This document shows positions 44,763-54,592 of a stretch of 64,000 nt of DNA, piece after piece. Below the pieces are notes generated by a model. That model ran no database searches. It was not told the origin of the DNA and saw only the letters and a program-made list of their open reading frames with translations. The first letter of the stretch is position 1. Every line of letters starts with the position of its first letter. The stretch lies in assembly GCA_020636075.1 (NCBI GenBank), contig JACJYO010000006.1, forward strand, positions 1-64,000, read 5' to 3'. Origin of the DNA: Lewinellaceae bacterium. GTDB lineage: Bacteria > Bacteroidota > Bacteroidia > Chitinophagales > Saprospiraceae. A program made the position numbers and the translations under genes.

Positions 44763-45947
44763 ATGATGTCGTCCCCGCCCGCAGTCCCCGCCGATACGCC
44801 GCTTTACACCACCAGATTTTTGCTGCTGTGTCTTTCACACGCCCTCTTTGCCGGCAGTTTTAACATGATGATCCCGGAGTTGCCTGCCTACCTTACCTCC
44901 CTGGGGGGCGCCGAACACAAGGGCCTGATCATTGCCCTGTTTACCATCACTGCGGGCCTGTCACGGCCTTTCAGCGGGAAGTTATCCGACTCTATCGGGC
45001 GCATTCCGGTGATGTACATCGGAGTAACTGCCTGTGTGATTTGCGGGGTGTTGTACCCTGAATTGGCATTTGTGAGCGGCTTTTTGTGGTTGCGCTTTTT
45101 TCACGGTTTTTCCACAGGCTTTAAACCTACGGGTTCAGCCGCATACGCAGCCGACATTGTACCGATGCACCGGCGCGGTGAGGCAATGGGCATGTTGGGG
45201 ATATGTTTCAGTATCGGAGGCGCTTCGGCGCCACCTATCGGAAGCTGGATTGCCATGAGTTGGTCGATCGATGCCATGTTTTATGCCTCCGCTGTCGTGG
45301 CTGCCCTGTCGATGCTGGTGATGGTCAAACTCCCCGAAACGCTCCCCGAAAAACAGCGTTTCAAACTGGCCCTGCTCCGGGTTTCCAGAGACGATATTTA
45401 CGATCCCAAGGTCATCCCGGTGGGGATCGTTATGGTGTTTTGCTATTTCAGTTACGGGGTGATCCTGACCTTGGTGCCCGACCTGAGCGATTCCGTGGGG
45501 GTGCACAACCGCGGCACCTTTTTCACCCTGTTCACCCTGGCCAGTGTATCGACGCGTTTGTTTGCCGGACGCATTTCCGACAGTCACGGCCGGGAGCCGG
45601 TACTGAAAGTGTCGGCACTGGTGATTGCCGTAGCTATGGTGGCATTTGCTGTTGCGCATTCGCCCATGTTGTTGTACCTGGCTTCGGTCTTGTTTGGCCT
45701 GGGCAACGGCATTTTCGCCCCGGCCATCAACGCCTGGTCGGTCGATCTGGGCGACCCGGAGCGAAAAGGCCGGGCGCTGGCCACGATGTACATTTCGTTG
45801 GAAATCGCAATTGGGGTGGGGGCCTTTTTGTCGGGCTGGTATGTCGCCAATGATTTGGAGCGTATGCCCGTCATTTTCTATTTTGCCGCTGCACTGAGTT
45901 TGGGTGGTTTTTTGTACTTGTGGCAAAAGACTTTCCGGGCTCGGTAA
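44763..45947 (+). CDS. Major facilitator superfamily transporter
   Basis: The start at 44763 gives 394 residues; a TTG at 44757 is an alternative. About twelve transmembrane helices are expected. The MFS motif A is clear in the first half (GKLSDSIGRIPVMYIG) and repeated in the second (GRISDSHGREPVLKVS). Motif-C-like FHGFSTGFKPTGSAAYAADIV is in the fourth helix. It resembles drug or metabolite exporters; the substrate cannot be told. Confidence 0.85.
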   Translation: MMSSPPAVPADTPLYTTRFLLLCLSHALFAGSFNMMIPELPAYLTSLGGAEHKGLIIALFTITAGLSRPFSGKLSDSIGRIPVMYIGVTACVICGVLYPELAFVSGFLWLRFFHGFSTGFKPTGSAAYAADIVPMHRRGEAMGMLGICFSIGGASAPPIGSWIAMSWSIDAMFYASAVVAALSMLVMVKLPETLPEKQRFKLALLRVSRDDIYDPKVIPVGIVMVFCYFSYGVILTLVPDLSDSVGVHNRGTFFTLFTLASVSTRLFAGRISDSHGREPVLKVSALVIAVAMVAFAVAHSPMLLYLASVLFGLGNGIFAPAINAWSVDLGDPERKGRALATMYISLEIAIGVGAFLSGWYVANDLERMPVIFYFAAALSLGGFLYLWQKTFRAR

Positions 45948-45948
45948 A

Positions 45949-46060
45949 CTTTTCCAAGTTCAAATTTTTCTTTTCAAATTTCAAATAAACAGGATGATCC
46001 CGGATTGGGAAGTTCTATTAATTTGAAATGTCAAATTTGAGATTGGAAATTTGAAAAGTT
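45949..46060. repeat. AT-rich inverted repeat (TTTCAAATTT element)
   Basis: The left arm (CTTTTCCAAGTTCAAATTTT from 45949) and an inverted right arm ending AAATTTGAAAAGTT at 46060 are each about 40 bases. The left arm matches the stretch at 52836-52876 over most of its length. It begins directly after the MFS stop codon. Confidence 0.5.
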
Positions 46061-46088
46061 CCAAACGCGTACAACGCAACTACTGAAT

Positions 46089-46373
46089 ATGAAATACACC
46101 AACCGGAGTTTATGGTTTGCCGTCCTGGCTTGCCTGGCTATGGGTTTATTTGCCCGGGCGCCACAGTTTGCCCCAGGGCACAGTTGGATCGGCTTTTTAT
46201 TGATGTTTGCCACCCTGGCCTTGAGTTGGGCCGGCTTTTGGTTGGGCTTACGAGGCGCCCGTCAGCAGCGCACGCTGTGGTCCTGGCTGGCGGTCGGGTT
46301 CAATGCCTTTGTTTTTATTTTTTTTCTGGTCGTGGTGGTGTGGTTTTTAAGGGCGCTGGAGCGGCTGCAATGA
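46089..46373 (+). CDS. Small hypothetical membrane protein
   Basis: The 94-residue product has three likely transmembrane helices (LWFAVLACLAMGLF, WIGFLLMFATLALSWAGFWLGL, LWSWLAVGFNAFVFIFFLVVVVW) separated by a basic loop (RGARQQR). It converges with the Fe-S flavoprotein gene. I do not recognise the family. Confidence 0.6.
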   Translation: MKYTNRSLWFAVLACLAMGLFARAPQFAPGHSWIGFLLMFATLALSWAGFWLGLRGARQQRTLWSWLAVGFNAFVFIFFLVVVVWFLRALERLQ

Positions 46374-46408
46374 AGAATTTAGCGGGTAGCCCGGAGTGTC
46401 TACGCCGT

Positions 46409-47731
46409 TCAATGCTTCTTCACCGTGTACCCAAAGCGCTTCGTGATCTCGATCCCGATTTTTTGTAAAAACTGCGTCGGCAGTTCACCGCCGGCAAAAA
46501 TGTACACCAGGTCGTTGGCGAGTGTCTGTTCGGCGCCGCCGTTGTCTTGCAAGGTGATCTGGTCCGGTTCGATGTTGGTCAGGTTGGTATTGAACTGCAT
46601 GTTGATGGCGCCGGATTCGATAGCGGCCTGAATATTCTCCCGGTTCTTTGGCTTGATTCGCGCGAAGGCATCTTTCCGGTAGGAAAGAATAACCTCGTTC
46701 TGTTCCATCAGCAACATGGCCGATTCCACGGCTGAGTCGCCGCCACCGATCACCAGGATTTTTTTGCCGGAAATTAGTTCGGGTTCAAGCAGCCGATAGG
46801 CTACCTTTTCGCTCACTTCGCCAGGCACGCCAAGTTTGCGCGGGGTACCGCGGCGTCCGATGGCGAGCAACACATTTTGGGTGGTGAAGGTGTCGCCGCG
46901 ATTTGTTCTTACCACGAAATGTCCGTTTTCACGGCCAATCTCTTCCACTTTAGTGTGCTCCCGGATATTGATCTGGTTTTCGGAAAGAACATCGTTCCAA
47001 AGGTCCAGGAGCTGTTTTTTGTTGGTGTCGAACAGTTTGATTTTTCCGCGCAGCGGAAGGTCCATTGGAGCGGTCATTACCACCTTGGAGCGCGGGAAGG
47101 TAAACACCGTGCCGCCCAGGCTGTCCTGCTCCAGGGTGATAAAATTGAGCTGGTGTTTTTTGGCCATCAGGGAGGCGGAAATGCCGGCCGGACCCGCACC
47201 TACGATCACCAGGTCGTGGGCGGCGCCGTTCTTTTTGATGCCTGCCCGTACGATGTTTTCCACCGCTTGCTGGCCTTGTTCCACGCTGTTTTTAATCAAA
47301 CCCATGCCACCCAGTTCACCGGCGATGTACACGCCCTGGACGTTGGTTTCAAAACTTTGGCTCACATGCGGGAGGTCCACGCCGCGCTTCTCCGTACCGA
47401 TCACCAGCGAAATTGCCTCCACCGGGCAGGCGTGAAAACAAGCGCCGTGGCCAACGCACTGCGAAGCATTTACCAGGGCTGCGCGGCCGTTGACGATCCC
47501 GAGGATATCTTTTTCCGGGCAGGCCGCGATACAGGCGCCACTTTTGATGCAGTTGTCTTCATTGATCACCGGGTGCAGCGAAATGGGCTCATACAGGCCT
47601 TCCTCTTTGGCTTTATCAATTTTCGCTGCGACCACCCGGGAGGCTTTTTTCAGCTTCCGCAGGTAAATATGGATCACGACTGCACAAACGAGCAGGACGA
47701 TCCCGTAGATGATTATTTTTTCGAGAACCAT
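46409..47731 (-). CDS. Membrane-anchored Fe-S flavoprotein (thioredoxin-reductase-like with ferredoxin-type domain)
   Basis: The 440-residue protein has one N-terminal transmembrane helix (about 5-21). A two-motif ferredoxin region follows in which the second Cys of each motif is replaced: C61-S64-C67-C71 and C92-H95-C98-C102. The rest is a thioredoxin-reductase-like flavoprotein with an FAD motif VIVGAGPAGISA (about 174) and an NAD(P)H motif ILVIGGGDSAVES. The CxxC redox disulfide of true thioredoxin reductase is absent. It lies four bases after the b-type cytochrome gene, so the two likely form one complex that moves electrons between NAD(P)H and the haem proteins (inference). Confidence 0.85.
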   Translation of the reverse strand: MVLEKIIIYGIVLLVCAVVIHIYLRKLKKASRVVAAKIDKAKEEGLYEPISLHPVINEDNCIKSGACIAACPEKDILGIVNGRAALVNASQCVGHGACFHACPVEAISLVIGTEKRGVDLPHVSQSFETNVQGVYIAGELGGMGLIKNSVEQGQQAVENIVRAGIKKNGAAHDLVIVGAGPAGISASLMAKKHQLNFITLEQDSLGGTVFTFPRSKVVMTAPMDLPLRGKIKLFDTNKKQLLDLWNDVLSENQINIREHTKVEEIGRENGHFVVRTNRGDTFTTQNVLLAIGRRGTPRKLGVPGEVSEKVAYRLLEPELISGKKILVIGGGDSAVESAMLLMEQNEVILSYRKDAFARIKPKNRENIQAAIESGAINMQFNTNLTNIEPDQITLQDNGGAEQTLANDLVYIFAGGELPTQFLQKIGIEITKRFGYTVKKH

Positions 47732-47735
47732 AGTT

Positions 47736-48605
47736 TTAAAAAATCCATTTGTACCCGAACGCCAGCGTAACGGCCACGTGAAACACCATGATCACCAGCA
47801 TGATGATCGCAAACGGCAAGTGGGCGACGTGCCAGTAGCGAAACAGGTTTTGCATGATCTGCAAACGTTCAATCCGGTTGTTTAACGATATTTCATTCCG
47901 GATCATTTTGGCAATTTGCCGGATATCGTTCGGGGCAATACCATGATGCCGAAGGGTGCTTTTTACCTGGCCTACCAGACGCCGGTCGTCAAAATATTTG
48001 CCGATCATGGCGCCGATCAGGTTGCCCGACTGGTATTTGCCACTCAATTGGGCCGAGGCAAGCACCAACTGGAAACTTTCGTCATCCAATTGGTAAGACG
48101 CTTTCAGCACGTCGCTCATATCGGTTTTCATAGATTTTATCTCATTCAAACTGAGTGCCCGGCCCTCGATCGTACGCGGTATTTGTATGTAAATAAAACG
48201 GCCGATCACACCACTCAAAACTACCAGGATCATGCTCCAGAATGCGATCGAAACCACGCCGCCAAACTTGAATGTGGTGTGGAATAAAATCATGACCGGC
48301 CCTTGCACGCACAAAAAAATGTGAAACTCCAACCAGTATTTCAACCGCCCGAACCGCGCCAGCGATTTGTAGCGCTTACGGGCAATGTAACCGAAAACAC
48401 CGATCAGGATCAACAGCGTTCCAACAATGCCCAGGCCATGCCCCATGAATCCACTGGCTTTAAACCAATCATGCATCGGGTGATAAAATCGCTCTTCCAG
48501 TGGCGATGAATAATAACTGTAGCCGTTCCAGGCTAAAAAAATTGTCGTTAGGATTACAATGGTCGCCATTGCGCCTATGTACAGACGGTGGACGAAGGGT
48601 GACAT
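47736..48605 (-). CDS. b-type cytochrome-like integral membrane protein
   Basis: The 289-residue product has about six transmembrane helices. Histidines sit inside helices as in di-haem b proteins: GHGLGIVGTLLILIG, WLEFHIFLCVQGPVMILFHTTF, and RYWHVAHLPFAIIMLVIMVFHVAVT. Between helices four and five lies a soluble region (about 150-245, with SMKTDMSDVLKASYQLDD and KSTLRHHGIAPNDI). It is co-transcribed with the Fe-S flavoprotein (four bases) and follows CcsBA by 49 bases, which points to electron transfer through the membrane between the quinone pool or flavoprotein and the multihaem cytochromes (inference). Confidence 0.75.
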   Translation of the reverse strand: MSPFVHRLYIGAMATIVILTTIFLAWNGYSYYSSPLEERFYHPMHDWFKASGFMGHGLGIVGTLLILIGVFGYIARKRYKSLARFGRLKYWLEFHIFLCVQGPVMILFHTTFKFGGVVSIAFWSMILVVLSGVIGRFIYIQIPRTIEGRALSLNEIKSMKTDMSDVLKASYQLDDESFQLVLASAQLSGKYQSGNLIGAMIGKYFDDRRLVGQVKSTLRHHGIAPNDIRQIAKMIRNEISLNNRIERLQIMQNLFRYWHVAHLPFAIIMLVIMVFHVAVTLAFGYKWIF

Positions 48606-48654
48606 ATGAATTTGCTTGTTTAATTAAAAAATCGGGGGTGTTATGAATTAAGGA

Positions 48655-51600
48655 TTAACTCCCGGAAACTGCCTGCGGGCGGACGTTCCCGCGTGGTCTC
48701 GCCGGTTCGTCCGAACGAAGATACCAGCGGTGCCGCCACAGGGCTAGCAGGGAGATGACAATCAGGCAGATTACCGTGATATAGACAAAATCGGGTACGG
48801 GAACCGGATCGCCGGCAGCATACGAGTGCAACCCCGACAAGTAATAATTCACCCCGAAATAGGTCATCATCACACTCGCCCAGCCAAACAAACTGGCCAC
48901 ATTGAAGGCGTACAGGCCGCGCATACCCGGAATGAAGCGCATGTGCAAAATGAAGGCATACACCAGAATACTCACCAGTGCCCAGGTTTCTTTGGCATCC
49001 CAACCCCAGTAGCGGCCCCAGGATTCGTTGGCCCACACACCGCCCAGATAAGTGCCGATGCTGATCATGGCCAACCCGCCAATCAGGGTCATCTCACTGA
49101 TCTTGGTCATCTCGTCGACCATGCGGTAAATGTTCTTTTTGTTTCGCTGGTTGGCAAAAATCATGAAGATCAGATTGATCACTCCGATTATGGCGCCCAG
49201 CACCAGGAAGCCGTACGAGCCAGCCTCCAGCGACACGTGAATGGTCAACCAGTACGATTTCAACACAGGTACTAGGGGGGTGATCTCCGGATCGAGCCAA
49301 CTCAACCCCGCCACCATGAGGATTGTGGCTGCGAGCACATTGGTTGCGGCCAGGCCGCCCATACTTTTTCTGGAAAAGATCATCCCGGCCAATACCGTGG
49401 TAAACCCGATGTAGATCATCGATTCGTAGCCATTGCTCCAGGGCGCACGCCCCGAAACATACCAACGCAATCCCAACCCGATGGCGTGTAACGCTACCGC
49501 CGCAGCAAAAATGCCCAGGCCGATGCGAAAGGGCCACTTCAGATTGAGTTTAGGTTTGAAAACCGAGGTGAACAACAAGGCCAAAAAAGCCAATCCCAAC
49601 AAGCCGTATACCTTGCCCAGGCGGCTGAAGACATTTATTTTATTCAAAAACAATTCAGCGTTCAGCTTGCTTTCCGTGGGATATACCGCGTTGCCGAATT
49701 GTTTTTGATAATTGGTCAGTTCCACAAGCAGCTGATCGGCCAGTGCCCAGTTGCCATCGTGTAGTGCCTGCTGCAGCGTGGGAACATAGGCCGGAAAAAA
49801 CTTTTCGGCAAAGGAGCTGTTGGGCGACAGATTTTGGTGGTTGTGCCCGAAGTCGGCGGGTGAAGCCCAGGTATTATTCGGGTCGTTTGGCACGGGGTAG
49901 ATTCGGAAAATCCGCCCGGAGAAGATCATGCTGCAAATGTTGATTTTCTCGTCGAGCTTTTGCACTTCCTTGTCCAGCACACCCCGGTCGCGGGGTTCTT
50001 TGTTGTAAGCCTCCCGCACCAGATCCTGGAGTTTGTAAGCGCCTTTTTCGTCAAAAAAATCGTTGTAGGCCGCCAGGTCGCCATCTACCGGAATCATCTG
50101 TCGAATGGTTTCGTGTTTACCGAGTTTGATCAGCGGCGTGGAATACCAGTCTTGGGGGTGGACGGCCATACCCAGCACGATCTGTTCGGCGCTCATGCCG
50201 TACAGGCTTTCTTTTCGGGAAAGTTTGCGCAGCACTTCACTGCACAGGGTGTTCATGGGTTTGAGCCGGCCCTTGTGGTCTTGTACGACCACTTTGCCAA
50301 AATTTTTGGCATGGCCAAGGAAAACGATGTGCTCCGGGGTGGTATGCGGCTCGGCCATTACCGGCTGGCTCAGCAGGCTTAGCGTAGCAATCAGGAGAAA
50401 TACAAACGTATTGGTTGAAGTGCGCATGCGTTGAATACTTTGGCCGAGTTGGCGAAAGCGGCTTTTTTTATCAAAAAAGGTGAAAATCAAACCCAGCGTC
50501 AGCAGGGCATAGCCGATATACGAAATGAGGCTGCCCCAGAAATCGTGGTTCACGCTGAGGTAAGTGCCCAGTTCGTCGGGGTCGTAGGAGGATTGAAAGA
50601 AGCGGTAACCGCGGTAATCCAGAATGTGGTTCATGTAGATCCGCTGGTTGCGCTGCACGTTTTGCTGCGGATCGAGCAGGGTCACTTCGCTGGCGTAGGA
50701 AGAGGCGTTTTCGGTGCCGGGGTATTTTTCCAGAATAAAATCGCGCAGCTGAATGGAAAATGGCAGTTTTACCTGTTTGGCGCCATACGACACTGCCAAC
50801 TGGGTGTTGCCGCCCTCCGTAAAGCGGGGTCGCCCTTCCACACCCTTGGTGCCGGCCACGATGAGCCGGTTCGACTGGCCGTTGATCCGGACATCCATGT
50901 CAAGGGCTGCCATGCTTTGGTTTTCCATTTTGGGCTTCTCCGATTGAATTTTTACCGTGGCACTGGGCAAAAAATCGCCGAACACAAAACTGCCGCCGCC
51001 ACCGGAGTACAGGCTGCGCAAGGCCAGCGGACGCCAATCGCCGGGCGGGATGGAGTCGCGTTGTTGCGTGGCCATCGTTAGCTGGGTGTAGGGTACATCG
51101 GCCTTGAACAGGAGCTGGCCGTTGGCGTCGAAGCGGATGTTGAATGCGCCGGGGGCTTCGGTTTCTTCAAAATTAAAAACAGTGCCGCGAATCTGCACGC
51201 GATTGCCCTGTTGCACAAAATACTCCTCCCGACCACCGGCGCCGCCAATCACCACTTTGAGCGTGGGCAACCCGTCCTGATCGTTGCGTTCCATGCGCTC
51301 GACAGGGTTGGGGATGAAGTTGAGTACTTCTACCTCAATATTGTCTTTGCCCAACACGTAGGAGCGTTTGAAATGATTGTCGCCCAAACTGGCAAACAAC
51401 ACCGGCTCGTCGAAAGTATAGCGCTTGCCGTTTTGCCGGGCTTCAAACACGAGGTAGCTTTCCGAGGAAAGGAAGGTGTTCGAACTGCTGCCCTCACGAA
51501 TACCCATCATGCCCTCATAACCAAAGTACCGGGTGATGCCGGCGCCGAGCAGGATAACGATGATCGCCGCGTGGAAGGTCAGAATGGCCCATTTTTTCTG

Positions 51601-51825
51601 CCGGATCATCCGGTAGCGGATGATATTGGCAATGATGGATATGCCGAAAAGAATCAGGAGTAATTCAAACCACCGGGTTTTGAACACCACTTTTTGCGCT
51701 GCGCTGGTGCCGTAATCATTTTCAATGAAGGTGGCTACGCCGATGGCCGCAGCGAAAAGCAGCATATAGAGGCCTGCCGCAGAGGTGGAGAACAGGCCGT
51801 TGTAAAGTTTTTTAAGCAATTTCAT
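48655..51825 (-). CDS. ccsBA: CcsB-CcsA fusion, cytochrome c haem-ligation protein (system II)
   Basis: The start at 51825 (MKLLKKLYNGLFS) gives 1056 residues; the first 20 codons of the longer frame are leader. The N-terminal half is ResB/CcsB-like (four helices, large periplasmic domain). The C-terminal half is CcsA with the tryptophan-rich haem-handling motif WGRYWGWDAKETWALVSILVYAF and helix histidines (LHAIGLGLRWYVSGRAPWSNGYES). The fusion exports haem and attaches it to CxxCH motifs. A linker of about 280 residues joins the halves. Its place amid genes for proteins with over one hundred CxxCH motifs explains its presence. It is the only haem-ligation gene in the window. Confidence 0.93.
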   Translation of the reverse strand: MKLLKKLYNGLFSTSAAGLYMLLFAAAIGVATFIENDYGTSAAQKVVFKTRWFELLLILFGISIIANIIRYRMIRQKKWAILTFHAAIIVILLGAGITRYFGYEGMMGIREGSSSNTFLSSESYLVFEARQNGKRYTFDEPVLFASLGDNHFKRSYVLGKDNIEVEVLNFIPNPVERMERNDQDGLPTLKVVIGGAGGREEYFVQQGNRVQIRGTVFNFEETEAPGAFNIRFDANGQLLFKADVPYTQLTMATQQRDSIPPGDWRPLALRSLYSGGGGSFVFGDFLPSATVKIQSEKPKMENQSMAALDMDVRINGQSNRLIVAGTKGVEGRPRFTEGGNTQLAVSYGAKQVKLPFSIQLRDFILEKYPGTENASSYASEVTLLDPQQNVQRNQRIYMNHILDYRGYRFFQSSYDPDELGTYLSVNHDFWGSLISYIGYALLTLGLIFTFFDKKSRFRQLGQSIQRMRTSTNTFVFLLIATLSLLSQPVMAEPHTTPEHIVFLGHAKNFGKVVVQDHKGRLKPMNTLCSEVLRKLSRKESLYGMSAEQIVLGMAVHPQDWYSTPLIKLGKHETIRQMIPVDGDLAAYNDFFDEKGAYKLQDLVREAYNKEPRDRGVLDKEVQKLDEKINICSMIFSGRIFRIYPVPNDPNNTWASPADFGHNHQNLSPNSSFAEKFFPAYVPTLQQALHDGNWALADQLLVELTNYQKQFGNAVYPTESKLNAELFLNKINVFSRLGKVYGLLGLAFLALLFTSVFKPKLNLKWPFRIGLGIFAAAVALHAIGLGLRWYVSGRAPWSNGYESMIYIGFTTVLAGMIFSRKSMGGLAATNVLAATILMVAGLSWLDPEITPLVPVLKSYWLTIHVSLEAGSYGFLVLGAIIGVINLIFMIFANQRNKKNIYRMVDEMTKISEMTLIGGLAMISIGTYLGGVWANESWGRYWGWDAKETWALVSILVYAFILHMRFIPGMRGLYAFNVASLFGWASVMMTYFGVNYYLSGLHSYAAGDPVPVPDFVYITVICLIVISLLALWRHRWYLRSDEPARPRGNVRPQAVSGS

Positions 51826-51979
51826 GTTTTGTTTCCCCCGTTGCCGGTAACGGTATTCGTGCTTAATTTTAAATGATTTACGCATTGGCCCCGGCCAACA
51901 GTCGCGTTTTTAGGTGATAATGCTAGTGCCAAATTTTAAGTGACGGACTTAAACTAAGCCCTTGTGGGTGAATCGAATA

Positions 51980-52014
51980 CTCATCACTCATCACTCATCA
52001 CTCATCACTCATCA
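51980..52014. repeat. Simple tandem repeat, five copies of CTCATCA
   Basis: Five exact copies of the heptamer CTCATCA run from 51980 to 52014, ten bases after the stop side of the OB-fold lipoprotein gene and about 155 bases ahead of ccsBA on the minus strand. Such repeats can vary in copy number; here it is between genes, so any effect would be on expression. Confidence 0.9.
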
Positions 52015-52024
52015 CTACTTTCGA

Positions 52025-52792
52025 TCACTTTGCCACGACAGCGTTTTCCATGATAATGTCATAGCGATAGCCCGCGCCGAAATCCATATCCAGTGCAATG
52101 GTGCCTTCCATGGTGACAACATGGCCCGGCGGGATGTTTTCCTGGGTAGTTACCGTCAGGTCGACATTCTTGCCGGTACCGTCTTGCAGGTGGATCCAGT
52201 TGCGCCCCATGATCATGGGATTAACTTTCATCACCTTACCGGTCACCTTGATGGTTTTGCCGGCGTATTTGGCCTTGTTTTTAATCAGGTCACCAATTTT
52301 AATAGCGCCTGCTGCAGCCTGGATAGAACTTGGAGGCTCCACGGGGGCACCGCTGTTCAGGTTGCCGAGCGCCTGGTCTACCGCCGAGCCGCCGGCACTG
52401 CCTCCGCCGATGGGCTGCTGCGAAATGCCGCTGACGAGGTACAGGGTTTCGAAAACCCGGTTGTGCTCACGGCTGGCGAAGTTTTTCTTCACCAGGCCGC
52501 CCTGGTAATAGTAGGTAGCGCCAATCTCAACCGGTGTTTTCGGTACGGCGATCCAGAAACTTTCGCCGTTTTCATTGACGCGTATGTAGGTGTAGCGCTC
52601 GGTGTCGAGGGATTCTTCGGCCACTACCTGGTGCATTTCCGTAGAAACCGGCATAGCCCCGGTGGCCGTGGTTTGTGCCACCGGATGGTTGTGCTGTTCG
52701 GCATCGGCGGTGGAATCGGCCTCAATCACTTTGGGGCCGGAATCACAGGCAAATAGTGCCAGCAGAAATACGAGTACGGGTAATTTATACAT
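52025..52792 (-). CDS. OB-fold lipoprotein of the cytochrome cluster
   Basis: The start at 52792 gives a lipoprotein signal (MYKLPVLVFLLALFAC, lipobox LFAC) and 255 residues. After a Thr/His-rich spacer (about 20-50), the C-terminal 95 residues form an OB-fold-like domain (KIGDLIKNKAKYAGKTIKV, GKVMKVNPMIMGRNWIHLQDGTG, HVVTMEGTIALDMDFG). OB-fold lipoproteins of this kind occur near multihaem cytochrome genes elsewhere. The function is unknown. The gene follows the barrel gene by 135 bases and precedes ccsBA by 200. Confidence 0.7.
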   Translation of the reverse strand: MYKLPVLVFLLALFACDSGPKVIEADSTADAEQHNHPVAQTTATGAMPVSTEMHQVVAEESLDTERYTYIRVNENGESFWIAVPKTPVEIGATYYYQGGLVKKNFASREHNRVFETLYLVSGISQQPIGGGSAGGSAVDQALGNLNSGAPVEPPSSIQAAAGAIKIGDLIKNKAKYAGKTIKVTGKVMKVNPMIMGRNWIHLQDGTGKNVDLTVTTQENIPPGHVVTMEGTIALDMDFGAGYRYDIIMENAVVAK

Positions 52793-52835
52793 ATCGGGTG
52801 TTGTTGTAGTGGTGAAAAAACAGCGTGGGTGTATA

Positions 52836-52876
52836 CTTTTCAAATTTCAAATTTTTCTTTCCAAATTTCAAATTGC
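52836..52876. repeat. AT-rich TTTCAAATTT element, third copy
   Basis: CTTTTCAAATTTCAAATTTT and, 21 bases on, CTTTCCAAATTTCAAATTGC form a direct repeat of about 20 bases. It matches the left arm of the element at 45949 and lies ahead of the OB-fold lipoprotein gene. Confidence 0.5.
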
Positions 52877-52927
52877 GTTGGGTCGAGCCCAATTGGCAGG
52901 CATATATGCTTCCAGTGTATCGCCGTA

Positions 52928-54577
52928 CTAAAACCGCTGCATCAATTTCGTATTGAAGCGGAGGTTGTCAAAATTTTCATCATCGAAGGTGTTTTCGGCG
53001 TAGAGGTAAAGGCTGAGGCCTTTGTACAGTCGCCACGACAAACTGGCGCCCACAATGTGTTGCTGTTTTGTCTTTTCTATTTGTGTATAACGATAATTCA
53101 GGTTCCGGTAGTAGAGTTCGGAGCTGATTTTTCCATCCCAAAAGTTTTTGTTCAAACGGATACCCAGATTTGCACTATGTATGTAATTGGTTTCCAAAAA
53201 AGTGCCTGAAAGGGAGATGGCTGCATTAATGCCCGGAATGTTGCTGTAATTGATGTAGGCATTGATGTTTTTGGCGCTATTGGCCTGACTTTTTTGAAAA
53301 CGCCAGCTGGAATGGACGCCCACAGTCAGCCGTTTAACCGGTCGGTAGTTGATGCTGGCGCGCAGGCCCTGCCGGGTTTCCTGGTCAATCAGTTGGTCAA
53401 TATAATTCTTGTAGGATTCGTAAAAAATGATGTTTTTCCGGTTGTCGTAGGCCAGGGAGGCGTCCATATTTCGGGAAAAACGGTAGCGTACCATGGCGTA
53501 GAAGTTGGTGAGCCGGGGGCTGTTATTCACTTCATCGTGTACTTTTTCATACAAATCCACCTCCATGGAGCCGAAAACGTTCAGGTTTTTCAGCAACTCA
53601 CCGGTGTATTGGGTATAGATAAAACGCCGGTCGACACTGGAACCGTTGCGTTGTTCCAGAAAAGCCAGGGTGGTTTGGTTGTAGCGTTCTTTCGCTTTGG
53701 GATTCAGGCCGAGGTAAATGCCGCCCTGCATCAGGCTGAAATCCACACCGTAATCGCTTAGCCGCGGTCGCGAACCGGCGATGGCGCCGGCTACCAGCCG
53801 TTTGCCGAAACCCTGCTCAAATTGCAGCCCGTCCACAGCGCCGATGCTCGAAATACGCGGATTGATTTTCCGGCCGAGCGTGATGCTGGTGTTTTCCGAA
53901 AAATTGAATTTTCCCGACAGGGCATAAATTTTCAAAGCAAAACCCAGCGTATTGCGCAAGCTGTCGCGGCTGTTTGGTGTATGCCGGTAAACGATGTAGT
54001 TGTCGGTAGAGTAATTGGAGCCCTTGATCCGGTCGCCTTTCAATACAAAAGCATACCGCAGGGTGGTGTTGTCCTGATAGTCTGAAAATGTGCTGTAGGA
54101 GGCGGCGGAAAGCTGGGCGCGCATTTTGTTACGGCGCGGGATGGGTTTGGCTGCCGGTGTGGCGTCTTTTTGGGAATGTGTCGCGTCGTCGTCTTCCGGA
54201 ACTTTTACAATGGCTACATCATCAGGTTCCCGTTTTTGAGATTCGGGTTCGTCGTTTTTTTTCGGTGTTTCTTTTATGCCAAAGGACAAAACCGGATCGC
54301 TCAGGCTGAATTTTTCTGAATTAATCGGGCTGCACACGCAGGATACCGAGGATTTGTTTGTCACAACCAATGCTGCGAGGCGCTGGCCGTTTTTTTCAAT
54401 AAAAAGCGTGTCGCCAATGGCAATATGCTGCGTGGTAGCAAATTTCACGTAAACATTTCGGGACGAAACATACGAAACGGCCCCCTGCACCGTGTCTACC
54501 GTTTCCTGGGCATCAAGCGCCGCAGCGATGAACAGCAAAAACAATATGAAGCGTAATCTGTGCAAAATTTCAATCAA
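52928..54577 (-). CDS. Secreted protein with C-terminal outer-membrane beta-barrel, cytochrome-cluster partner
   Basis: The 549-residue product has a signal peptide (ending ALDAQ). Residues about 25-100 are a small beta domain ([33 protein letters not shown]). A charged low-complexity linker (about 100-150, [12 protein letters not shown]) follows. The rest is a run of amphipathic strands ([46 protein letters not shown]) ending in an aromatic residue (LMQRF), typical of an outer-membrane barrel. It starts 15 bases after the 79-haem cytochrome gene. It could play the part that MtrB plays for Shewanella haem conduits, although no sequence relationship to MtrB is claimed. Confidence 0.75.
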
Positions 54578-54592
54578 TTTTCTCTATTCAAG

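Noticed and set aside
51980..52014. CTCATCA heptamer run as a CRISPR or phase-variation switch of a gene
   Set aside because: There are no spacers, and the run is outside coding sequence, so copy changes cannot shift a frame.
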